A stretch of DNA of 64,000 nucleotides from Gordonia aichiensis NBRC 108223 (GTDB taxonomy: Bacteria > Actinomycetota > Actinomycetes > Mycobacteriales > Mycobacteriaceae), in assembly GCF_000332975.1 (NCBI RefSeq), contig NZ_BANR01000012.1, forward strand, positions 1 through 64,000, in the 5' to 3' direction. Under the pieces are notes generated by a model. It was not told where the DNA came from. It worked only from the letters and a program-made list of their open reading frames with translations, and searched no databases. Numbering within the stretch: the stretch's first letter is position 1; the number at the start of each line of letters is the position of its first letter. Shown here piece after piece: positions 54,096 to 62,769 of this stretch. Position numbers and translations under genes: made by a program.

Positions 54096-54120
54096 ATCAC
54101 TTGAGATGAATACAAGTGAT
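54096..54120. promoter_or_regulatory. Second inverted repeat in the MFS/desaturase intergenic region
   Basis: Perfect 8-bp arms ATCACTTG / CAAGTGAT separated by 9 nt. It is distinct in sequence from the repeat at 54058-54077, so two regulators may act on this 270-bp divergent region. Confidence 0.6.
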
Positions 54121-54272
54121 CTGCCTCATGTCATGAAGTCAGAGATAGCTGTGTCGCATGGGCGTTCAGGGGTGCACATGTCGGCGAACTCGTGCAACAC
54201 TATTGAGAGCACAGTCGTTCACTGAACGTCTGTGGCAGCCAACAGAGTCACCCGCTTCCGAACGGAGCATCT

Positions 54273-55343
54273 ATGAGTATCCGACTTCCCGAGGTGATCG
54301 GATCGATCGTCGAAGCCGGCCTCTCGCCGCATCCGGTCGACCGGTACCTCGAACTACTCGATCCCATGATCACCTGGCGAGATCTGCGCGCCAAGGTCGT
54401 CGACGTGGCACGTCCGACCCCTCGGACCGTCCGCATCACACTGGCTCCGACCAGGCAGTGGCGCGGGCATCGGGCAGGACAGTTCATCCAGCTCAAGGTG
54501 GTCATCGACGGAGTCAAACATGTCCGCTGCTTCTCGCCGGCGAACGCCGCGGGACGGTCCGACATCATCGAGCTGACCATCACGGCCCACGACGACGGAT
54601 TCGTCTCGACCTACCTGCGCGACAACGCGAAGATCGGCGACGTCTACGGCCTCGAGCAGGCCGACGGCGACTTCCTCCTCCCCGACAACCCGGCAGGCCA
54701 TGTCGTGTTCGTCAGCGGAGGAAGCGGGGTGACGCCCACGCTGTCGATGTTGCGCACACTTGTAGCCTCAGCGCACACGGGACCGCTCACGTTCATCCAT
54801 TACGCGCGGACGACGGACGACGTCGCCTACGCCACGGAACTCGCCGCGCTCGCCGCCGCGCACCCGAACATCGACGTGCACCTGCGTTACACCCGGGGCG
54901 CCGACGGACGGTTCGTCCCCGAACATCTCGACGGCGTTCCTCTCGACGACGCGGACGTCTTCGTCTGCGGTCCCGGGCCCATGATGGACGCCGTCATCGG
55001 CGATCTCGAGGCCGCGCATCCCACCGCTCGCGTCCACAGCGAGTCGTTCCGCCCGGCCCCGGCCGTGGCCATCGACCCCGACGAGCCGATCTCGGGCAGC
55101 CTCTCGTTCACGGCATCCGGCAAGACCGCCGCCAACGACGGCCGCACGATTCTCGACCAGGCGGAATCAGCAGGACTCTCACCCCACTCGGGCTGCCGAA
55201 TGGGGATCTGTTTCTCCTGCGTCGCAATCAAGAAATCCGGCTGCACTCGCAATGTGCTGACCGGCGACACCGACACCGAAGCCGACAAGCAGATCCAGCT
55301 CTGCATCAACGCACCTGTCGGCGACGTGGAAATCGAGGTTTAA
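54273..55343 (+). CDS. Ferredoxin reductase with fused plant-type ferredoxin (desaturase electron donor)
   Basis: 356 residues from ATG 54273. The FNR-like FAD domain (HRAGQFIQLKVVIDG) precedes an NAD(P)H domain (VFVSGGSGVTPTLSMLR, VFVCGPGPMMDAV). The C-terminal [2Fe-2S] ferredoxin has CRMGICFSCVAIKKSGC and a final LCI Cys. It matches the oxidoreductase that supplies electrons to DesA3-type stearoyl-CoA desaturases in mycobacteria (Rv3230c-like). It is followed by the desaturase gene after 2 nt. Confidence 0.92.
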   Translation: MSIRLPEVIGSIVEAGLSPHPVDRYLELLDPMITWRDLRAKVVDVARPTPRTVRITLAPTRQWRGHRAGQFIQLKVVIDGVKHVRCFSPANAAGRSDIIELTITAHDDGFVSTYLRDNAKIGDVYGLEQADGDFLLPDNPAGHVVFVSGGSGVTPTLSMLRTLVASAHTGPLTFIHYARTTDDVAYATELAALAAAHPNIDVHLRYTRGADGRFVPEHLDGVPLDDADVFVCGPGPMMDAVIGDLEAAHPTARVHSESFRPAPAVAIDPDEPISGSLSFTASGKTAANDGRTILDQAESAGLSPHSGCRMGICFSCVAIKKSGCTRNVLTGDTDTEADKQIQLCINAPVGDVEIEV

Positions 55344-55345
55344 CA

Positions 55346-56533
55346 ATGACTGTCACCACCATCACCCCGCCCGAGCACACCAACATCCCGCCGGCACTGC
55401 GCGCGTCGTCGGACCCCAACACCCTTCATCTGAGCTATGAGCAGGTCGAAGCGCTCGGCCGCGAACTCGATGAGGTGCGTGCGCGCGTCGTCGCCGACCT
55501 CGGCACCAAGGATCGCGAGTATCTCTACTCGATCATCAAGGCTCAACGCGGTTTCGAGATCGCGGGCCGCGGTCTGCTCTTCTTCGGCTGGTTCCCACCG
55601 GCCTGGGTCGCCGGCGTGGGCGCGCTGAGCGTGTCGAAAATCCTCGACAACATGGAGATCGGGCACAACGTCATGCACGGCCAGTACGACTGGATGCGTG
55701 AAGAGACCTACAACTCGCGCGAATTCGAGTGGGACACGGTGTGTCCGGCCGATCAGTGGAAGCACAGCCACAACTACATGCACCACACGTTCACCAACAT
55801 CATCGGTGAGGACCGCGACATCGGCTACGGAATCCTCCGGATGGCGCGCGACCAGAAGTGGAACCCCTACTATCTCGGCAATCTCGGGTACGCGACAGCG
55901 CTGATGCTGCTGTTCGAGTGGGGCGTGATGCTCCATGACCTCGAAGCCGAGAACATCGTCGCGGGCAAACGGAAGTGGAGCGACGTCAAGGGCCTCCTCA
56001 AGGGGATGTGGCGCAAGGCGAGCAGGCAGGTCCTCAAGGACTACGTCGTCTTCCCGGCGCTGTCGGGGCCGTTCTTCCTCCCGACGCTGCTGGGCAATGC
56101 CAGCGCCAACCTGGTGCGCAACCTGTGGACGTATTCGATCATCTTCTGCGGCCACTTCCCCACCGGTGCACAGACATTCACCGCCGAGGAGTGCAAGGAC
56201 GAGACGCGCGGTCAGTGGTATCTGCGCCAGATGCTCGGCTCCGCGAACATCACCGGCAGCAGCCTGTTCCACATCATGAGCGGCAACCTGTCGCACCAGA
56301 TCGAGCACCATCTCTTCCCTGACATCCCTGCGAGCCGGTACCCGACGATCGCCAAGGACGTCCAGGCGATCTGCGAGAAGTACAACCTGCCCTACAACAC
56401 CGGGCCGCTGCACCAGCAGCTGCTGTCGACCTGGTCGAAAATCGCCAAGTTGTCGCTCCCCAACTCCATGACCTCCGACGACAACGAGCTGAAAGTCATC
56501 GTCGAACGGGAGAAGTCCGCCGGAGTAGCGTGA
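55346..56533 (+). CDS. Acyl-CoA Delta9 desaturase (DesA3-like)
   Basis: 395 residues from ATG 55346. Membrane fatty acid desaturase with the three histidine boxes HNVMHGQ (starting at His107), HSHNYMHH and HQIEHH, which ligate the di-iron centre. It makes oleoyl-type lipids from saturated acyl-CoA in the membrane. It receives electrons from the preceding reductase and is coupled to a small downstream gene by a 4-nt overlap. Confidence 0.93.
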   Translation: MTVTTITPPEHTNIPPALRASSDPNTLHLSYEQVEALGRELDEVRARVVADLGTKDREYLYSIIKAQRGFEIAGRGLLFFGWFPPAWVAGVGALSVSKILDNMEIGHNVMHGQYDWMREETYNSREFEWDTVCPADQWKHSHNYMHHTFTNIIGEDRDIGYGILRMARDQKWNPYYLGNLGYATALMLLFEWGVMLHDLEAENIVAGKRKWSDVKGLLKGMWRKASRQVLKDYVVFPALSGPFFLPTLLGNASANLVRNLWTYSIIFCGHFPTGAQTFTAEECKDETRGQWYLRQMLGSANITGSSLFHIMSGNLSHQIEHHLFPDIPASRYPTIAKDVQAICEKYNLPYNTGPLHQQLLSTWSKIAKLSLPNSMTSDDNELKVIVEREKSAGVA

Positions 56534-56829
56534 CGTACATGATCGATCGCTACGAACGCAACAAGGACTTCGTCCAGGAGATCGTCGAATCCACCGCAAC
56601 ACATGTCGGACGGATCGCGACGATCATCACGACGGCGGTCGCCGACGTCGCGAGAGAGGTCGGCGACATCGTCACCGACGGCTTCGAAATGCGCGATGCC
56701 GCACGCAAGGCCAAGAACGACGAGCAGCGTGAGGTGCTCGACGCGGAGCTGGTCGCCGAGATAGACGATGCGGATGCCACGCAAGCGGCCATCACCGCCG
56801 TCGAGGAGCGCGACGCACACCGCTCCTGA
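56530..56829 (+). CDS. Small helical protein coupled to the desaturase
   Basis: 99 residues from GTG 56530, overlapping the desaturase stop; ATG 56539 is the alternative. The sequence is largely helical with an amphipathic segment (IATIITTAVADVAREVGDIVTDGF) and a charged C-terminal half (AARKAKNDEQREVLDAELVAEIDDADA). No motif is recognised. Overlap with the desaturase and the shared terminator suggest a role in the desaturase complex or its regulation. Confidence 0.7.
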   Translation: MTYMIDRYERNKDFVQEIVESTATHVGRIATIITTAVADVAREVGDIVTDGFEMRDAARKAKNDEQREVLDAELVAEIDDADATQAAITAVEERDAHRS

Positions 56830-56849
56830 TGCGACAAACCGGTGACGAC

Positions 56850-56884
56850 AACGGGGGCTGATCCGTGACGGATCAGCCCCCGTT
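56850..56884 (+). terminator. Strong rho-independent-like terminator
   Basis: Perfect 15-bp stem AACGGGGGCTGATCC and its complement with a GTGAC loop, then TTCTG, 20 bp after the small gene. It ends the reductase-desaturase operon. Confidence 0.88.
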
Positions 56885-57027
56885 TCTGCGTGGGAGCCAT
56901 CGACGCTGGTCAGACTCTTTGTGCTCACCATGGGTGCAACGTTGGCGATCGCGGTCGACCCCACCGTAGTGTGATCGTGTTTCAGTGCGAACGTGTATCG
57001 CGCATCGACATCTGCACGGGGAGTTTC

Positions 57028-57540
57028 GTGTCCACATCAGCACTCTTCACCTTTCCCAACCCGGTCAACGAGTACGCGGCCCGATCGACCGCGGGCCTGG
57101 TGGTGGTGCTGGCTGTCGTGGCCATCGTGGTAAACCACCCGATCGTCTACGCGCTACTCGCGCTCGGGTTTCTGCTGCGCGTTCTGTCCGGGCCCAGGCT
57201 CTCGCCCTTCGGACAACTGTCGGTGCGGGTCATCGTGCCCAGGGTCTTGCGCCGAGAGAAGCTCGTCCCCGGTCCGCCGAAGCGGTTCGCGCAGGGCATC
57301 GGACTCGTCTTCTCCGCCACCGCGCTGATTCTGAGTCTGCTGGGGTACGGTCTCGCCGCACAGATCGTCACCGGAGCGCTCATCGTCGCCGCGACACTCG
57401 AGTCGGTGTTCGGAGTGTGCCTGGGCTGTGTCGCTTTCGGCTTCCTGCAACAGCGAGGCGTCATTCCGGCCGACGTCTGCGAAGCGTGCAACAACATCTG
57501 GCTCCGCGATGCGGAGAACGCCCCCGCCGAGAGCCGCTGA
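57028..57540 (+). CDS. DUF4395 membrane protein
   Basis: 170 residues from GTG 57028, selected because GGGGAG lies 5-6 nt upstream. It starts with FTFPNPVNEYAARSTAG (the DUF4395 start), has four predicted membrane helices and conserved cysteines in VCLGCVAFGFLQ and VCEACNN. The family is often near thioredoxin-like or sulfurtransferase genes. Its function is unknown; a redox or sulfur role is possible. Confidence 0.85.
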   Translation: MSTSALFTFPNPVNEYAARSTAGLVVVLAVVAIVVNHPIVYALLALGFLLRVLSGPRLSPFGQLSVRVIVPRVLRREKLVPGPPKRFAQGIGLVFSATALILSLLGYGLAAQIVTGALIVAATLESVFGVCLGCVAFGFLQQRGVIPADVCEACNNIWLRDAENAPAESR

Positions 57541-57587
57541 CCATCGCCTTCACACGACTAAGTAGTCGGCTTCGCTAGGCTCAGCGC

Positions 57588-58202
57588 GTGGATCAACCCG
57601 GATATGACGCGCTTGCAGACGTCTACGCAGAGACGTTCCCGACGCCGTATCAGGGAGCGCTCGAGCGCTGTGCAATCGATCTTTTCGTCGACGACGTTCG
57701 CGCTCATGCGCGGGCCGGGTTAGTCATCGACATCGGTTCGGGCGTAGGCCATGTCACCGCTGATCTCACTACGCGCGGCCTCGACGTCGTCGGCGTCGAA
57801 CCCAGCGCAGGGATGCGCGCGCTTGCGGTCGCGGGGCACCCAGCGTGCACCTTCCTCGAAGACGATGCGTACCTGCACAGAGACGCCGCCGCGCTCAACT
57901 GTGCGGCGCTGCTCGCACGCTACAGTCTCATCCACGTCTCGCCCGAGGAGATCCCGCACGTACTCGGGATGTGGGCGGCACGACTCGCTCCCGGTTCGCC
58001 GGTACTCGTTGCATTCCAGTCCCGCGACGATCCCGGCGTCGTCGAGTTCGATCACCGGGTTGCTCGGGCATGGCGGTGGTATCCGGACGATCTGGCGCAT
58101 ACCTTCGCGGCGTCGAATTTCGACGAGGTGTGGCGCATGGTCAGCAGGCCCGATACCGCGCGCCGATTCCCGGAGACCCAGATGTTGCTGCGCCGCAGGT
58201 GA
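57588..58202 (+). CDS. Class I SAM-dependent methyltransferase
   Basis: 204 residues from GTG 57588. The Rossmann core has motif I VIDIGSGVGHVTADL, post-I VVGVEPSAGMRALA, and a later YSLIHVSPEEIPHVLGMW strand-helix. The fold is that of small-molecule methyltransferases. The substrate cannot be deduced. It is convergent with the Ppx/GppA gene, 7 bp apart. Confidence 0.88.
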   Translation: MDQPGYDALADVYAETFPTPYQGALERCAIDLFVDDVRAHARAGLVIDIGSGVGHVTADLTTRGLDVVGVEPSAGMRALAVAGHPACTFLEDDAYLHRDAAALNCAALLARYSLIHVSPEEIPHVLGMWAARLAPGSPVLVAFQSRDDPGVVEFDHRVARAWRWYPDDLAHTFAASNFDEVWRMVSRPDTARRFPETQMLLRRR

Positions 58203-58209
58203 TCCGGCC

Positions 58210-59172
58210 CTACTCCAGCAATCCGAGCGCGATGCCGTCGAGGATGTCGTGCTCGCTCACCACGAGTTCGGTGATGCCGGCCCGCTCGGACAGTACGCGG
58301 GCCAGTTCCAGCGTCACGAGTGCGCCGCCGCCGATCACGTCGACCCGGCCGGGATGCATGGGGCCGAGCGCCGCACGCTCGGCACGCGTCATGCTCACGA
58401 GCTCGTGACACACACGATCGAGATCGTCGATCCCGATGCGCGACAAGTGAATCAAGTCGGAATCGTAGGACTCCATCCCCGCGTTCACGGCTGCGATCGT
58501 CGTCAATGTGCCCGCAACGCCGACCCACGTCGCGGCCTGCTCAACGGGCACGGCCTCGAAGGCAACCGCCAGTCGGTCGCGGATGAAGTGCTGCGCATCG
58601 CCGACCTCGTCCGCGGTCGGCGGATCCGAGCGAAGAGCGCGCTCCGTGGTGCGGACACAGCCGACGTCGGCGGAGTACGCCGCGGACACACCGTGGGCGT
58701 CGCCGAGCACGACCTCCGTCGAGCCGCCACCGAGATCGGTCACCACGAACGGCCCGTCGGCAGAGTCGAGTTCGCCGACGGCGCCACGGAACGACAGTCG
58801 CGCCTCCTCATTGCCGGTGATCACCTCGGCCTGCGTGCCGTCGACGACGCAACCGAGGAGCTCAGCGGTCATCGCGAAGAACACGTCACGATTGCGCGCG
58901 TCGCGGGTTGCGGAGGTGGCGACCATGCGCACACGTTCGACGTCGAGGGCGCGCATGGTGTCGACGTAGTCCGAGAGCGCAACCCGGGTGCGTTCGATGG
59001 CCTCGTCGGCGAACTCACCCGTGGCGTCGACGCCTTGCCCGAGACGCACGACCCGCATCTCACGGTGCAGATCGCGCAAGCGCGGCTGGTGTCGAGCGGC
59101 AGACGTCTCCTCTTGCGCGACGAGCAGTCTGATCGAGTTGGTGCCGCAGTCCACTGCGGCGACGACGGTCAC
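58210..59172 (-). CDS. Ppx/GppA phosphatase (exopolyphosphatase 2-like)
   Basis: 320 residues from GTG 59172, overlapping the DUF501 gene stop (GTGA). ASKHA motifs are VAAVDCGTNSIRLLVA, VVTDLGGGSTEVVLG and DVIGGGALVTLELA. The mycobacterial counterpart (Rv1026) lies beside DUF501, FtsB and enolase genes, as here. It hydrolyses inorganic polyphosphate or pppGpp, linking to the stringent response. Confidence 0.92.
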   Translation of the reverse strand: MTVVAAVDCGTNSIRLLVAQEETSAARHQPRLRDLHREMRVVRLGQGVDATGEFADEAIERTRVALSDYVDTMRALDVERVRMVATSATRDARNRDVFFAMTAELLGCVVDGTQAEVITGNEEARLSFRGAVGELDSADGPFVVTDLGGGSTEVVLGDAHGVSAAYSADVGCVRTTERALRSDPPTADEVGDAQHFIRDRLAVAFEAVPVEQAATWVGVAGTLTTIAAVNAGMESYDSDLIHLSRIGIDDLDRVCHELVSMTRAERAALGPMHPGRVDVIGGGALVTLELARVLSERAGITELVVSEHDILDGIALGLLE

Positions 59173-59723
59173 GGCTCGTCCACAGCGGCCTGCGCGAGAT
59201 CCGGCCAATCATCGGGAATGGCGCTGCCGCGCAAGCCGTTTGCCGCTGCGAGTGCCACCGCCTCGTCGCCGAGCGGGTTGACACCGGGCCCCTTGGCCAG
59301 CGAGTGCGCGATCAAGACGTGCAGGCATTTCACCCGGTCGGGCATCCCGCCACCGGAGAAATCGGTCCCCAGCGATTCGATGGCGTCACGCTCGGCGAGA
59401 AACGACTCGTGCGCGCTCCGGTACGCGGCGGCGAGTTCATCGTCGACGGCCAGCCGCGCCGTCATGTCCTTCATCACCCCTGCCGACTCGAGTCGACTGG
59501 CCTCTGCGGTCAACCGCGGATCTGTGAGGTAGTACAGCGTCGGGAACGGTGTGCCGTCCGGTAGCCGCGGTGCGGTCTTGACCACAGCGGGTACCCCGTC
59601 GGGCGTGCGATAACTGATCTCGATGACTCCACGCGGCTCGCGGCCGAGTTGCGCGGCGACCGTCGACAGATCCTCGTCGTTCACCTGATGGTCGGCAGAC
59701 GGGGTGCCGTCGGATGTACTCAC
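59169..59723 (-). CDS. DUF501 domain protein
   Basis: 184 residues from GTG 59723 with GAGGAC just upstream; the frame extends beyond. It has the DUF501 pattern of LGREPRGVIEISYRTPDGVPAVVKTAPRLPDGTPFPTL and GMPDRVKCLHVLIAHSLAKG. It is conserved next to Ppx/GppA and FtsB genes in mycobacteria (Rv1025) but has no assigned biochemical activity. Confidence 0.88.
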   Translation of the reverse strand: MSTSDGTPSADHQVNDEDLSTVAAQLGREPRGVIEISYRTPDGVPAVVKTAPRLPDGTPFPTLYYLTDPRLTAEASRLESAGVMKDMTARLAVDDELAAAYRSAHESFLAERDAIESLGTDFSGGGMPDRVKCLHVLIAHSLAKGPGVNPLGDEAVALAAANGLRGSAIPDDWPDLAQAAVDEP

Positions 59724-59755
59724 GTCCTCTTTGCTACCAGTTCGGGGCTTGATGC

Positions 59756-60463
59756 TCAGTGCGACCCCGGCGCCTCGGCGCCGGGCGGGGTAGACACCGA
59801 CTGCCACAGGTTGCCGTACCAGGGATTCGCCTCGTGTGCGGCTTCCCGCTCGCGCGCAGCGCTCTTGGCCGCCTCGTCGGGGTACAGCATCACGAACGGG
59901 GTCTCGTTCGGCTTGACCAGCTTGAGACGCTCACGTGCCTGGGCCTCGATATAGGCGGGATCGTTCTGCTCGTTGACCTTCTGCTGATAGTCGGCGACCT
60001 GATCGCGAAGCTGAGCGTTCGACTCCTCCAGTTGGGAGAACTCGGTGTGCTGCGAGAAGTATGTGCGCAACGGCATCGCGAGCGTCAGCGCGACGACACC
60101 GATCACCAGTGACAGCACCACGGCACGTTTCGCATCGACGTGGTGGAGCCGCTGGGCGAGCCGTTCGGTGAACCCCGCGCGTCGTCGACGCTGAGCACGC
60201 AGCCGCTCACGTTCGCGACGAACACCGGAGATCCCGTCATCCGACTCGCGCTCGACATCGGCATCGGACGGCGCATCCATGATGTCGGCGTCGACGTCGA
60301 CCGGCGAATCGTCGTAGATCTCCTGTTCGCCGGTCTCGATGACCGAGACCGGCGAACGGCGAGAAGTCGACCGCTCGCGCCGGGGCGTCCTACGGGCACG
60401 CTCCCGGGAGCGGGGATCGCTGGTCGACGCGCGCGTGCGCCGACGCCCTGAGCCCTGTGCCAT
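59756..60463 (-). CDS. FtsB/DivIC-like septum formation initiator protein
   Basis: 235 residues from ATG 60463. A long, basic/acidic cytoplasmic N-terminus (about 110 residues) precedes one membrane helix (AVVLSLVIGVVALTLAMPLR), then a coiled coil (HTEFSQLEESNAQLRDQVADYQQKVNEQ) and the DPAYIEAQARERLKLVKPNETPFVM motif of FtsB/DivIC. It is a bitopic divisome protein interacting with FtsL and FtsQ. Gene order next to enolase matches mycobacteria. Confidence 0.9.
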   Translation of the reverse strand: MAQGSGRRRTRASTSDPRSRERARRTPRRERSTSRRSPVSVIETGEQEIYDDSPVDVDADIMDAPSDADVERESDDGISGVRRERERLRAQRRRRAGFTERLAQRLHHVDAKRAVVLSLVIGVVALTLAMPLRTYFSQHTEFSQLEESNAQLRDQVADYQQKVNEQNDPAYIEAQARERLKLVKPNETPFVMLYPDEAAKSAAREREAAHEANPWYGNLWQSVSTPPGAEAPGSH

Positions 60464-60476
60464 GGGCTCTAGCTAA

Positions 60477-61820
<1,344 letters not shown>

Positions 61821-61899
61821 TCAAAGCCTAGTCGGTGAAGGCAACAGGCACGCATCGAGAGCACTGCACACCGCATCGGACTCCCGTGACCGTGTGCGT

Positions 61900-62643
61900 T
61901 CAGTAGCGGACGTTGATCGAGTACGCGTTGGCGTGGTCGCGCACGTCGATGACGTAGGCCATCGAGTTGTTGTAGACCTTGACCGCCTTCTCCCAGCCCT
62001 GCGGGGTGGTCATGTCACCACCCGCGGACACACACAGATATCGGGCTGCCGACAGCGCGGCGTCGTCGATGTTGTCCGGATCGGCACGGCCGTCCCCGTT
62101 TGCGTCGACGCCGTAGCGTCGCCAGGTCTCGGGGATGAACTGGAACGGACCCATTGCCCGATCATGTGTGGCGTCTCCGTCGAGCGTGCCGCCGTCGGTG
62201 TCAGGGATCTCCATGTTCCCGCGGGTGCCGTCGAGCGGTACACCTCTGATGCGCGGGCGGACGTCGCCGTTCGGCGCGATCTCGGACCCGTGGTGCTGCC
62301 CGTGCTTGCTCTCGACGCCGCCGATGCCCGCGAGGGTCGTCCACCCGATTCCGCACTCGGGGTGCTGCTGCCGCTGAATCTCCGCGGCGTTGCCGTAGGC
62401 CTCCAGCGCGATGAACGGGATGCCGGTCGTATCGGAGATCGGGCGGGCCCAGTCGCGCAATTGCTCGGCGGTACGGCCGGGCGCGTTGATGTCGACAAAC
62501 GGGACCGGCGCACCGAGACCCGGCGGGATGCCGTCGGGGATGTCCGGGCGATTCAGGGATGGCAGGTCGAGGCACGCCGACGTCAGGATCGCGACGCAGG
62601 TGAGAGCGGAAATCGAGGCGAGTGCCCGGCGAACGGTGGTCAT
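61900..62643 (-). CDS. lpqU: Lytic transglycosylase lipoprotein (LpqU-like)
   Basis: 247 residues from ATG 62643. A signal with lipobox LTSAC (about Cys23) is followed by an SLT-type domain: TGIPFIALEAYGNAAE, GIGWTTLAGIGGVESKHGQ (catalytic Glu) and AMGPFQFIPETWRRYG with DANGDGRADP. It cleaves peptidoglycan beta-1,4 links with anhydro-muramic end formation. The position next to eno matches Rv1022 of mycobacteria. Confidence 0.88.
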   Translation of the reverse strand: MTTVRRALASISALTCVAILTSACLDLPSLNRPDIPDGIPPGLGAPVPFVDINAPGRTAEQLRDWARPISDTTGIPFIALEAYGNAAEIQRQQHPECGIGWTTLAGIGGVESKHGQHHGSEIAPNGDVRPRIRGVPLDGTRGNMEIPDTDGGTLDGDATHDRAMGPFQFIPETWRRYGVDANGDGRADPDNIDDAALSAARYLCVSAGGDMTTPQGWEKAVKVYNNSMAYVIDVRDHANAYSINVRY

Positions 62644-62707
62644 CGATACACCATGGTGCCATTGGTCCCTTGGTGATCTCGCATCGCGCAGCGTAGCCTT
62701 AGCTCGC

Positions 62708-62726
62708 TTAAGGCAAGTAAGCCTGA
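62708..62726. promoter_or_regulatory. Possible IdeR/DtxR-type iron box
   Basis: The 19-mer TTAAGGCAAGTAAGCCTGA has AGGC/GCCT symmetry and about 11-12 matches to the DtxR/IdeR consensus. It lies 44 bp upstream of the EfeU-like start. An adjacent GCCTTA-N7-TAAGGC repeat (62696-62714) overlaps. The match is degenerate. Confidence 0.45.
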
Positions 62727-62769
62727 GCTGACCAGCCAAGTTCGTAATTCAGACAATTCGGAGTGACAC

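Noticed and set aside
55340-56602. 420-codon minus-strand frame across the desaturase
   Set aside because: Antisense shadow; the forward strand has all three histidine boxes and strong coding context.
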